This document shows, in pieces, positions 34,330 to 44,900 of a stretch of DNA of 64,000 nucleotides. This DNA comes from Coccinella septempunctata. Lineage: Eukaryota > Arthropoda > Insecta > Coleoptera > Coccinellidae. Position 1 is the first letter of the stretch, and each line of letters begins with the position of its first letter. The position numbers and the translations under genes are program-made. The notes beneath the pieces are model-generated. The model was not told where the DNA came from and did no database searches. It worked only from the letters and a program-made list of their open reading frames with translations. The stretch spans positions 4,528,501-4,592,500 of the forward strand of contig NC_058191.1 in the NCBI RefSeq assembly GCF_907165205.1, in the 5' to 3' direction.

Positions 34330-34700
34330 ATATACAAAAGTTTATTATTTATGCAAAAACATAGAAACTATTTTGATGAATTTAAAAACGCAAAAAATAC
34401 ACAAAGAATGCACCCTTATTCCTTTCCCATTCACAAGTTTAGTATGTTCGAAAAAAGTTGCACACATAGGACTATAAGATTTTTTAACATGTTACCAAGA
34501 TATGTTCGGAACAACTCAACTCTAGGAGTTTTAAGAAAGATATCTTATTATGAATATCGAGCCCTATACTATTCAGCAACTAGCATTCCGTCAATCTACT
34601 AAATTTTAATATAATACCAAGATGTAATTTTTGTAATTGACCTGTTTTTTTTTCTTTGAGATTTGTATCAATAATATTTGGAAATAAAAAATATTCTATT
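34330..34700 (+). pseudogene. C-terminal LINE remnant with 3' tail
   Basis: The frame from about 34351 to 34602 reads as the extreme C-terminus of a non-LTR retrotransposon ORF2: IRFFNMLPRYVRNNSTLGVL followed by RKISYYEYRALYYS. This matches the IKLYNKLP...FK..LK.YL pattern of such tails. After the stop come an AT-rich 3' region and AATAAAAAATATTC with a short repeat-like end near 34684-34710. Everything upstream (reverse transcriptase, endonuclease) is missing, the usual 5' truncation. Family within the LINEs is not resolved. Confidence 0.55.
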
Positions 34701-35389
34701 CAAATCAAATATTCTGGGTCTTCTCAGTAGATCTATATATTTATTTCAGCCTGTTTGAAATACATATTAGAATGTTCTCATTTTTGCGAAAAAAATATCT
34801 TCAACTAAATAATATTAGAGTATTTTAGCAATTTCAGATAGTCGTCTATCATTCCCAATTAATTAATTGAGGAAAGCCTGCCATCATTCATCATTATTTC
34901 ATCCAATTCTCCAACAAAAACGAAAAAGTTCGCCATGTAGAGCCGGAGCTCTGAACTGTAGACATAAATTTGATTCTGGACTTGGCACAGTTGAAAACAC
35001 GTGTGTGTACTCTCGGGATTTAAATGAAAAATATTCATAGTGCTACATACACGACCTTCCATATAAGCAATTTATCATATCGTTCGTAAATGTGACGAGT
35101 CTATTTCTGAAGTTGCATATTTCTCCAATTTTATGCTATAACAACTGCCAACAAAGAAAATATTTCGGTGTATGGAGACAAGTATGCATGTAACCTCGTT
35201 AAAAGTTCTGAAGGAAGACAGAGAATTATTTTTTCGATCAGCTTTTGCGAGACAGCTCTTTTCGGAACCTACACTTCTTATGTGAAGTGGCGACCGGTGA
35301 AATTTTTTTGGAAGTTTGGTAATAATTTAATAATGGATGTTCATCAAGATTCGACCATAATTCGATACCAATAAACTCTTTGAAATCGA
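34701..35389. other. Non-coding stretch
   Basis: A possible 3' splice-like text on the minus strand near 34966 (TTTATGTCTACAG) precedes short frames that do not resemble Wengen. No gene is called. Confidence 0.35.
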
Positions 35390-37140
35390 GTGTTATCCGA
35401 CAACTACATATCATGGAATTATTCTATCTGATGATAGAAAAATTCTCGATAGATGGAAGAAGCATTACTCTCAGGTGTTGAATCGAAATAACAACTCGGA
35501 TAATATATCCATTTTAGACAGGTTCCCCGCGTATAGTCCGCTGACATTGCTTGATGACAAAATCTCAATGTCAGAAATCATATGTGCGATGAAAAATATG
35601 GAAAATAATGAGTCACCTGGTCTAGACAGTGTTCCAGAGGAGATTTTCAAAGCCCTGGATGAAGACATTGTCAATAGTCTCCTAACACTATTCCGTAAGA
35701 TCTGGGAACAAGGAGATGTGCCACAAGATTTCAGAGACGCTTTAGTTATCAGCCTCTATAAGAACAAAGGCGATACGTCAAATTGCAACAATTGCAGGGG
35801 CATATCGTTGCTTAGTGTGGCCGGTAAAATCCTCTCGAAGATTATGGCTAATCTTCTGATTCCACTCTTAGAAAAGCTATAACCTGAATCCCAGTGCGGC
35901 TTTCGACCTAATTTTTACACTGCGACAGCTGCAAGAGAATGCCCGTGAACAACAATCAAGGATCTATATAGCCTACATCAATTTAAGTAAGGCCTTCGAC
36001 TCGGTGAATCGGAAAGCGCTATGGAAAATCATTGGACGCCTTGGAGTACCCGAAAAATTCTTAGCAGTGTGTAAAAGCCTCCATACCAACAACATAGCTA
36101 GAATACAGCATAATGGCTGTACAACTGACCATTTCTTAACCAACTGTGGAATAAAACAAGGCTGCGTGTTAGAGCCATTACTGTGCAATATTTTCGCCAT
36201 AGCTGTCTCGATAATTGCTGACATGAGTATGCCTGCAAGAGGTGTTGGAATAAGATTGAGATTTGATGGAGGCCTGTTTAATCTGAAGCGCCTCAGAGCA
36301 TAAACTCATACAAAGTTTATCATGGAACTTCAATATGCAGACGACTGTGCACTTATCGCTAGCAACCCAGAGGATCTACAGATAATGTTGGACACCTATA
36401 AACATATATACGAAGCTTTAGGCCTTAGACACAATATCAATAAAACCAAAATCCTGGTAAGTCTGCCAAAAAGCCACCAAACAGATATCAGCCTGGAGGA
36501 TGAAACTCTAGAAGAGGTCGAGCAGTTCCAATACTTGGGAAGCTTCATAAATACTAGGGCTAACCTGGACACGGTATTAATTCATCATCACGGGCATTCT
36601 GGAAGCTAAAGGACAGAGTATTTCAAAATCACAACCTCAATCTGAAGACCAAGACAGCTGTTTACAAAGCACTGGTCCTCCCAACGCTTCTTTACGGAAG
36701 CGAAAGCTGGACGCCCTACAGACGACATATCAAACAGCTTGCAGCGTGCGAGTTGTACAACAATTGAGACTCGAGTAACGAGATGTAGCGGCCACATTCT
36801 GAGGATGCAAGACACAAGACTCCCCAAAATAGCTCTGTACGGTGAATTCACAGAGGGAGCTCGGAAACCAGGAGGCCAGTATAAGCGGTTCAAGGATATA
36901 CTGCATTAATCCCTAAAATCAGTTAATGCCAATCATAACTGGGAATAACTAGCGTTAGATAGATCATAGTGGAGGTCTTTGGTCCACAACTATAATGAAG
37001 ACTCGAGAGAAGAATACAGCGGAGGCCAGATCTGGTTGGTGGCTATCCATGCCCAGAGAGTGGAAGGATCTGTAGGTCACTGTTGGGTCTCTTCAGTCAC
37101 AGGAGGACACACAGTCGCAAGTAAACCTAAGAAATTATAA
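35390..37140 (+). pseudogene. LINE (non-LTR retrotransposon) ORF2, 5'-truncated and decayed
   Basis: Would be the reverse transcriptase protein that copies LINE RNA at a nicked target. Visible in order across several frames: SPGLDSVPEEIFKA, RGISLLSVAGKI, QCGFRPNF, YINLSKAFDSVNRKALW, GIKQGCVLEPLLC, LQYADDCALIA (YADD box), FQYLGSFI, then the thumb and tail text ending in a CxxSGRxC...H..TH-type zinc finger near 37045-37115. The motif A catalytic Asp position reads Asn (YINLSKAFD). A TAA after LLEKL, a stop near 36301 and several frameshifts inactivate it. The endonuclease half is missing. It lies 200 bp beyond the Wengen-like exon's donor, in the opposite orientation. Confidence 0.85.
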
Positions 37141-37338
37141 GTTTGATCGCACCGATAGTCTGGTTTTATAGTCTTTTTGTATATTTATTCTCGGTAGCGA
37201 AATTCAGCAATGATGAATGGATGACATATCTTCAATCGCCTATGAAGGTTGAAAATTGAGGTATACAGTATTATTCAATCGTGAAACCAGTTCTTTTCAT
37301 TCATAAATGTCACATTGTATCAATTAAAATGCACTCAC

Positions 37339-37897
37339 CAGCTTCGAAAGTTTCCTTAAGCCTCCTCCATTGCTTCGCCTGATGCAAAGAATAGAGGGTT
37401 ATCACAAGAAAAAACAGTATGCACGTGAAAACTGCCGACGATAAGGCTATGGCCTGCCAGTCCCACACAATGGTCTCGGCGCTGGAAAACGGCATCTCTG
37501 TACTGGACACAAACGGTGCTACCTTCTCAGGCTCCACAGTTTGTTCGTACAAGAGGTAGTCAGTCCTAACGTCTCCATCTGGATATTTCCAGTTGGCTTG
37601 TTCGCTGCGGTCCTTATGATTGTGATTCCGGTGCTTGTGATGCCTGTGAGGGTTCTGCGAAACCGTCGGTTCCGGGGTGACGAACTTCAATATGTCCCTG
37701 AGATTGAGGACTCCGCAATGGGTGTCCCTGTGTATTTCGCATGGACGTATCACAACTTCGCCCTCTTTGCATACGGTGCAGTTCACGCATTGTTGAAGGT
37801 CGGCGTGGTGGAAAGTTTTACCCTGTTCACAAATGGCGGCCACTGTCCAAGTGAACAAAGTGATGAAAACCACAGCACTATAGCCTGATACCATAAC
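37339..37897 (-). CDS. wgn: Wengen-like TNF receptor, first coding exon (partial gene)
   Basis: This exon encodes the receptor end of the insect TNF (Eiger) pathway, which signals to JNK at membranes. On the minus strand the exon starts after CTCTTGTTTCAG at 37898-37900. The first sensible Met is at 37892-37894, giving MVSGYSAVVFITLFTWTVAA, a signal peptide. Residues 22-60 hold one TNFR cysteine-rich domain with six Cys (22, 36, 39, 42, 52, 60) ending CEIHRDTHC. A His/Asn-rich linker follows at about 80-100, a transmembrane helix at about 148-168, then the juxtamembrane QAKQWRRLKETFEA. The exon ends at the canonical donor GCTG|GTGAGT (intron from 37338), phase 1. The cytoplasmic exon or exons lie at lower coordinates and were not identified. 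Grindelwald is the main alternative; the single domain and the QWRRLK tail favour Wengen. Confidence 0.8.
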
Positions 37898-39394
37898 CTG
37901 AAACAAGAGGATTCCGTATCACATATTGTGAAAAGATAATCAGAACACAATAAAGTGAGCAAGATTTGATCTGCGGTCAAATTTGGTCGTCTTAATAACA
38001 CATTGATTAATTGATGACATATTGAATGTAGTAAACATGTACCAAGTGGTACACGATAGAACGAGTATTGATTATTAAACATTAATTATCAAAATGATGT
38101 CTGGAGGAATAATGATTTCTCTTCGAAGACAAGCCATGTTAAGAGTAACAGTAACAGTAACAGCGAATGGTGCTAGTACAACCTAGTTTTTTTTCTTTAG
38201 TTGGTTAATTCTTAGGCTGCAGAAAATATATATAGGGTGTCCACAAGAAAATAGAACCTATCGCTAATAAGTGAAACAATTGGAGTTGCACAAATAATTT
38301 TTCTGGATGGAACATCAATAATACAATATGGATTACTAATTTGTATACAGTTAACATTTTTTATGGAACACTCATATTTCCTGCGACATTTGGGAGGATT
38401 ATAGTATACATGGTGTGAATGAATAGTTGCGAAAAAATTGACGGCGTGATTCCTTATAAAAAAATAGTGTTGATCTTTCATATAAATTGTTTTTTGAGCA
38501 TCCCCTGTTTAGATACTGTCCCCTAAAGATGATACCTGAAAAGCAATTTTCAATATTTTTGTTAGAAACCAGAAAACAGGTTATTTTAGCAAGAAATAAG
38601 TAAAATATAATAATTGTAGACCTTATGAATCAAGATGTAAAAAATTAATTTTTCAATGGTATAGTATGTATAAAAAAAGGATTCTAGTAAATTTTGGCTG
38701 TGGTTTTTTTCTACCCGTTGCTTTTATAGGGAACACCACCAAAAATTTTTTCATTGCCTTATAGCTCCTATAGAATGCCTGCAGAATTTAGTTGGTTTTT
38801 AAGAAAAAGATTAGAAATTGCCTTCGAGTGCCATATTCACAAGCAGTGCTCCTCAAAAAAATATACAGAGTGCTCCATTGAAAACGAAACATCAGCGGTG
38901 AAATATATTGGCTATATCGAATGATACTGTAAATAGTTATTATAAGGAAAAAGAAGATTGTTCTGCATGTCAATTATCAGGTCAACCATTATGATATGAC
39001 GCATGCTCATTATGCATTGAAATCGTCATTGTAGGCCAGAAAATTGAGTGTAAATGAACAGGGCCAATAAAGAAGGTATGTACCTGCAAACTGGTGTCTT
39101 ATTTGACCAAGCAGTAATATTAAAATACATATTGCTTAAACAAGTAAACCTTCACAGCGCCTCTGTAGGTCGGTAGAAAAAATTGAAAAAACATTCACAT
39201 CGATTTTTTATACCAGGCAGACAACTTTTATTATCAAGTTCAAAACCATGTCACTTCGATCCCTTAGGCTCGGTTGCTCAGTTCGAGATTAAATATAATT
39301 CTAGATTAATTTTGACATTTCCGTTCATTTCTGTCACGTTAATCTAGGATACTCAAATCTCGGCTAAATCCTGCATTGAACAACCGCGCCTAGT
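37898..39394. other. Presumed intron or 5' region of the Wengen-like gene; no other feature
   Basis: Lies upstream of the exon on the minus strand. An upstream 5' UTR exon is expected because the exon opens with an acceptor site, but it cannot be located. A short (AACAGT)n run is at about 38148-38164, and TATAGGGTGTCCAC near 38232 may be an isolated MITE end. Confidence 0.4.
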
Positions 39395-39670
39395 GTTACA
39401 ACCCCAACCCCTATGCCTATATTTTGAACAGGGAAAAATTGATACCTCATTTGAGAGGCCCTTCCATTCTGAGTTCAGAATATTTAATTTTTTTTATTTT
39501 CAATCTATTCGCTTTTGATAAATATATATTCAAATTTGAATTCCGTAAAAAATTCGTAATTTTTTTGAGCATGCCTTGTGAATCAATCAAATTTTCACTA
39601 ATTTATTTTACGGTTTCGACGATAAGCGTTAACTGCCATACACCAGACATCAAAAATTTCTAATTGTTTC
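39395..39670. repeat. Dispersed repeat R3, copy 1 (relative of 46590-47135)
   Basis: CAACCCCAACCCCTATGCCT and the following GATACCTCATTTGAGAGGCC...TTCAGAATATTTAATTTTTT match the left arm of 46590-47135. The same GATACCTCATTT words also appear near 813. The right arm of the foldback is absent here. Confidence 0.55.
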
Positions 39671-40440
39671 TCTCATTATCAATCAAGGTACAAGTAGTTT
39701 ATTCATTCGTCGAAAAATTAAGATAATTGCTTTATTTTGCGAACAAAAACCAATGAGGGAACCGTATAGCCGGTAATATGAGTATTATTAGTGGAACTAT
39801 TAGATCTTCACCTATTCAATGGTTACCAGTCTTTTCAAACATTGTACCGCACCATATTTGTAGAAAGAGTAAACCCATGTGGTCCAACTCTTCCCTTCAT
39901 TCGAATGTAAGGGGCAAGGACATTTGGCAGTCTTAATGGAATACGTGCACCATTTTCAACCAAAAATTAGTTAGTGATCCCTCAAATGGAGTTCCTGGTT
40001 TTGATCTTCCCACGAAAATATGGTGTATTCTGAATCGTATAAGAACAGGTCACAGACGTTGCAATAGTATGCTTTTCAGGAGGAATTTAGTTGAAAGCCC
40101 TAGTTGTGAATGCGGAGAACCAGAAGAAACCATAAATCATCTGGTTAATCATTGTCCCTGTATAAATTTCAGGATGGTTTTAGAGTTTGTCATACAGTTT
40201 CCGAATCTCTTTTGAATTGGTTTGTGAATTAAATATTCTGATAACTTGGAGAAGACTTTCTGGATTTTTCAGTCTGGAAAGGTTAATGAATTTTACAGTG
40301 CGAGATGCCCTTCAATATAAAACATTTCAGCTTATTTTGTTAACAGTTTCATCTGTTACAATCCACTACACTCACGGGGAGAAAGGGTTTTTTTACTGGG
40401 GTTTTTACACTGTGTTACGCTAACCTCTGCTAAAACTGTA
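39671..40440 (+). pseudogene. LINE C-terminal fragment (CxC...H..C knuckle)
   Basis: From about 39840 the translation gives PHHICRKSKPMWSNSSLHS, then KIWCILNRIRTGHRRCNSML, then SPSCECGEPEETINHLVNHC, ending in P. The last block is the CxCG...ET..HL...CP knuckle found at the C-terminus of jockey/R1-like LINE ORF2 proteins, after the RNase H region. Stops (for example in DIWQS-stop) and a frameshift near 40185 show decay; the continuing frame is VCELNILITWRRLSGFF. It is a different LINE lineage from the one at 35390-37140. No upstream reverse transcriptase remains. Confidence 0.7.
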
Positions 40441-40646
40441 TCTTATACAGTTAAAAATTGTAATTCTCTGAGCATGTGCCAATAATCTTCAAAGTTTCGA
40501 TAAATTCCGTCAATATGTTTGGCTTTGATGATGGCCTCAGCATTTCCATGACTGAAAATCACCCTTCCCGTAGGAAAAGCCAGAAATTAATTTTGTATAG
40601 TCAATCCGTACCCAGCTAGTTCTACTCAATCTGTGATAAGAGTATG

Positions 40647-41263
40647 TACAGGGTGGGCAAAATTCGTTGTCTACAGAGAGGATTTCGGGAACTATAGCAG
40701 CTAGAAAAAAACGGATGACACGTTTCCGGGCTCTTTTTCGGAGAAACAAAGAATGGTTAAAACCGCAGCCTCGTACGATACTTCGTTTTTGAATTTGACA
40801 ATTTCGAAAACTTCTCATAACTTTTTGCCTTTGGAGTTACAAATCTGAAACTTGAACCTTCTACAGGCACCCTTTCACGTAGAATCCACTGACGAGCTCA
40901 AAATATTTTTTCATTTCGAATCATTAGGTGAACTTTCATTTCTTCAAATGCTAACTTTTATTGAATTTGTTATTTTTGAATTGAAAAAAATTTTTTGTCA
41001 GTGGATTCTACGTATGAAAGTGTCTAAGAAGGTTCAAGTTTCAGATCTGTAACTTCAAAAACCAAAAAGTTATGAGAACTTTTCGAAATCGTCAAAATCG
41101 CAATTTTTGTTTATAACTCGAAATCTAAAAATGATAGGCCGATTCCTTTTTCAAATTTAGATTAGTCATGAAAAAAGACATCGGAAATGTGTTATCTCTT
41201 TTCTTCTAGCTGCTATGGTTCTCGAGATCCCCTCAGTAGACAACGAATATTGCCTACCCTGTA
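40647..41263. mobile_element. Foldback MITE, ACAGGGTGGG termini, copy 2 (longer)
   Basis: The ends TACAGGGTGGGCAAAATTCG and AATATTGCCTACCCTGTA are inverted with TA at both sides. Arms continue through GTCTACAGAGAGGATTTCGG / CCCCTCAGTAGAC and the AAACTTGAACCTTCT / AGAAGGTTCAAGTTT pair. In the centre, GTAGAATCCACTGAC near 40879 and GTCAGTGGATTCTAC near 40997 form an extra inverted pair not evident in copy 1 (1890-2314), which suggests a nested miniature insertion or an ancestral centre. Confidence 0.8.
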
Positions 41264-41937
41264 CAGTTACTCCCGGGACATCCTTGTATATGTATCTACC
41301 TACAGACAAATATTTGAATATACGCGAGTGCCGTTTTTGTTGGTCCATCCCGTATACTACGAAACATTTCAGAGTATGCAAAACTATGCTCGTAAGTCGC
41401 TTTGCAATTTCCCAAAAACATTATCCGTGTAGTAGTAATTCAACATTTAAATCACAAATCGTAAAGGAACGAGACATGAATCCGACTATCACTGATCTCC
41501 TGTTTTGTCGTATACGAGGTCCCATTCGAAAACAAGCACAATCGTAAATAAGAAATTAAAACTTCGACCTTCGGTGAAACATCTCCTTTTGGGTATCTTA
41601 TAGGATCCGAAACGTGCATCGAATAAAAACGGAAGTCCTTTCTTAACTTCTACGGTTTATGTAGCGAATATTCAGAGGTATTCGGTTTTATATTCATCCT
41701 CCCGATTCGTTTATCGATTTATTCGAAATAACGTTTTCATATGAAATTGTATTTACATTGGATTGAACACAGGAAATCTTAGATTAGGAATATGTTATCG
41801 GATGGGCGAAGCCTGGAGCTTATCCGACTGTGGTCAAGGAATATACCTACTAATAACATATATTATGTTACCCTTCCTCCAGCTTTGATTATTATAACGA
41901 AAGACATTTTTCTTATGAGAGGGATTATACAGGGTCA
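41264..41937. other. Non-coding stretch
   Basis: A 110-codon frame covers 41215-41547 but half of it is the MITE arm and no domain is visible. No gene is called. Confidence 0.35.
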
Positions 41938-42360
41938 TTCACTCGTGCAAATATTTTAATAGTAGATTCTTGAGGTAATAAATACACTTTTTTCCCTTAC
42001 CATTTATTTCGATTCGGCTCGGTTTAAAAGATACAGGCTGTTGAAAAGTTATTTTTGGTCCTATTTTCGAGTCATTTGACGTGCAAAAAGTATCTGTGAA
42101 ATTTGAAAAATTTGTTACTTCGGTTGAATAAAACACTGTTTAAAAGATCCACAGATGTATAGTGTCTCAGATTCAGCTTGTTATTCTGAAGGTAATTTTG
42201 TTTTTCAAGAGGTGGTACAGCTCATTATGAAAATTTAAAATGCCTATATCTTTTTATCAGCGCCAAATCGGAAAAAATGGTATGGAAAAAAAGTGGTGTT
42301 TCTTTTGACATCAAGAATCTGCTGTTACAATATTTGTACGAGTCAAAGACTCACCCTGTA
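41938..42360. mobile_element. MITE (TCTTTGACTCGTAC family), uninterrupted copy
   Basis: Left end TACAGGGTCATTCACTCGTG and right end CGAGTCAAAGACTCACCCTG (then TA) are inverted partners, with ATATTTTAATAGTAGATTCT matched by AGAATCTGCTGTTACAATAT. At 423 bp it is a simple reference for this family and shows the empty site (AGATGTATAGTGTCTC near 42152) of the two MITEs nested at 10950-13239. Confidence 0.85.
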
Positions 42361-42404
42361 TAGAGACATCTCTGGAAAGTCCTTCAAATGCAATCATATA
42401 TTGT

Positions 42405-43302
42405 CAAAAATAAATTTCACAAAAATCGGTTGTTTTGAATTATCTCCTCTCCTGGGCTTCAAATTGTTTTCGCTTTCATTATAAAAGTTGCATAACATTT
42501 TGTACAAACTTTGTCCGAAGCTTCTACGTTTGAACATTTCTGAGAAATATGGCGATAAATGTACATTAGATTGTTTAATACATTCTTGGCCTTTCGCATG
42601 TGTGGCTAAGCTCTAGCTCAAAAACGCTTAAGGGTATGAAAAATTGCTTCAGACAAAAGTTGTATAGAATTTTATTATCTACAACTTTCATGATGTATAC
42701 AAAAACGATTTGAGGTACAGGAAGGGAGATATTCATAAAAATGCTTTTTTTTCACCTTCAAACTGTCAGATTAAGAAAATCCTCCCCTGACTAGTGTCAG
42801 ATTGATGTGTCAACACGTCTGCAACACCGAGATTAATCATCTGTATAAAAATCTAATACGCTCCCGTATGTACAAGTAACGATTTTTTTTTGCATATTCA
42901 AAGGACCTCTGTGACCTTGCGTCACGTCCGAATTGTCAGTCTTTTGAAAAGTACCTTTGGGTTCAATTAACATATCCTCTGAAAATCAGACACGTTCGAA
43001 TAATTTTTGTTTACCATTTTCAACTCTTGCGTACGGCCAGCCCCACCACGCAAACTGTCAGATTAACATGAATTTATTATCAGAGACACATAGGGCATAT
43101 ACGGTATATTAGTCTGACACGCTCGAGAATGTACACCTGACGATTTTTTTTTAAATCTTTGCGACCCTGCAGATGCTTTCCCCACCGCTGAAAGTGCATA
43201 CATCATAGAACCTTTTTTTTTCTACCATCTAATCTTCAAAATCCACAAGGTCTCCACGACGCTCGAGTAAATCCCGATTTAGCATCGTCGGCTCCCCAAC
43301 TA
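42405..43302 (+). mobile_element. CTCGAG-family element, copy E (left-truncated)
   Basis: Homology to copies B-D starts at about 42405 (AATAAATTTCACAAAAATCG) and runs to the intact right terminus GCATCGTCGGCTCCCCAACTA with TA. The left third is missing; it ends where the TCTTTGACTCGTAC MITE lies upstream. CTCGAG words are at about 43122 and 43262, with decayed forms near 42856 and 42990. Confidence 0.82.
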
Positions 43303-43916
43303 TTCAGGTTCAATCTAGCTTCTGGAATTTATTTCTTCCATAGCAACAAGAAGCATAATCCAAAAAAAAAAATATTGTGGCAGTTAAAACATTCACAATT
43401 ATTTTATGAATTATGCTTTTTTTGCTAAACAACAGAAAAACCCTTAAAACTGAAGCTTTCTGGGAATAGCCAGAAATTAATTTTTTATAGTCAATCCGTA
43501 CTCTCTGATAAGGGTATGTACTTCAGTTACTCCCGGGAAACTCTGTATACATCGTGTCCCGTAAACTTTGTGCAATATTGAAATTGTTAATAGACCAGGA
43601 CATGGTTTTTCAGAATATCAAAATATTAAATCCGTAAAAATCTCACCGTTTTCAAGATAATGGACATTTTTGAAATTCCTAAAAAATTGCTAACTCACCT
43701 CTAATTTTTGAGAAATACAAATCGAGAATTATTCGAATATATAGTTGTCCCGGAAATTTATATGAAGCTTTCAAGATAGAGTTTAAATACGACATTTGAA
43801 TCCCAATTTTACTTCTAAAGTTTGGACGAAATGCTTCTTTTCTTGGAATTCATTTTCACCTCCATATGGCTATACTTTCATCAAATAATAATATCAAAAT
43901 TGTAAATAGGTGGCAT
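43303..43916. other. Non-coding stretch
   Basis: No open frames or repeat ends that could be supported. Confidence 0.35.
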
Positions 43917-44181
43917 TTCACTACCATAGGCGGAAATGAAAATTTTTTGTGGGGGGGCACCCCTTAGGAAGGTCTGAGGTAATCGCACCCGAGGTAAAGA
44001 TGTTGGGGGAGAAGAAGTCCGAAAATTCTAGAAATGGCTAAAAACAACGAAAAAGCTCCAGAATTGCGGTTTTTCACCGCTGTTTTTTAATTTCTCTTTT
44101 TTTCCGGGGAGGGCACCGTGGACATCTGGGGGGGGGCACGGCCCCCCCTGGACCCCCCCTATTTCCGCCTATGTTCACTAC
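43917..44181. mobile_element. Small hAT MITE with 8-bp target duplication
   Basis: The 249-bp unit (43925-44173) begins CATAGGCGGAAAT and ends ATTTCCGCCTATG. It is flanked by the exact repeat TTCACTAC at 43917-43924 and 44174-44181. The termini are G/C-tract rich (GGGGGGGCACCCC and GGCCCCCCCTGGACCCCCCC). Length, end type and duplication fit a non-autonomous hAT element. No coding sequence. Confidence 0.92.
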
Positions 44182-44469
44182 GATTCTTGAAAAATTGCGT
44201 CAGTTTCGGAAAAAGTTATGATTACGTCTGAAAGTTCAACTCATAAGTAGTCTTCAGCCTCAAGGATATCTATTAGCATTCATTTGTCGACATGGCACCA
44301 TAAAATACAGGGTGAAGTAGCGATTTTCCAGAAATTCAAAAATGTCCATCAAGTCGTCAACGGTGAAATTTTTACTGAGGTTAATTTCTGTTATTTAGAA
44401 CACTCACTAACTGGTTTATCATAATGCCAAACACTTGAATGTCTGGTATCACACTGACCTAGGGACTAT

Positions 44470-44900
44470 CGAGTGAAAATATGGAAAAACTCATGAACCC
44501 ATCTGTTGCTGATACTTATTTTCTTGCATATGAAACGGCAAATACAGTTCTTTTCAACACTGAATGTTATGTGGAGTTGCTACAAACGTTCTAATAGATG
44601 CAATCGCTGATTTGCGATTTCCAAGAAACGATATTTGGTAGGTAACAGCAAGATGCTGCACGATCTCACATATCCAACACGTGGAAATGATGTTTTCTGG
44701 TCATCTAATTTCACAAGGTTATGACCTCTTCGCTCTCTGGATTTGGAGTTTTTTTAGAACAGAGCTGAAACCGTGGAAGACTTGAAACATTCAACAAGCT
44801 ATTGCTGAGATTTGGCTAGAAATTTAGCTACGTGTAATGCATTCATTGATCGATGTAATTCGTAAGTAAAAATTGATCATTAAAGAATGTGCAATTTCTT
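44470..44900 (+). pseudogene. Decayed mariner-type transposase remnant
   Basis: In shifting frames one sees QQDAARSHISNT, similar to the second catalytic Asp block (Q.DGA..H) of mariner transposases. Some 30 codons later comes PLRSLDLEFF, similar to the WP.RS.DL.P.DFFLW block, and then a TVEDLKHS-like C-terminal helix. Stops and frameshifts are frequent. No termini were found. The assignment is by motif pattern only. Confidence 0.5.

Noticed and set aside
34859..35062. Minus frame with an acceptor-like upstream text, considered as the cytoplasmic exon of the Wengen-like gene
   Set aside because: In the phase required by the donor at 37339 it meets a stop after about 20 residues and does not resemble a Wengen tail.
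37541..37888. 115-codon plus-strand frame
   Set aside because: It is the antisense shadow of the Wengen-like exon.
41600..41625. CCGAAACGTGCATCG considered as a third hammerhead core
   Set aside because: No CTGANGA-like sequence or flanking stem strand occurs upstream at suitable distance.
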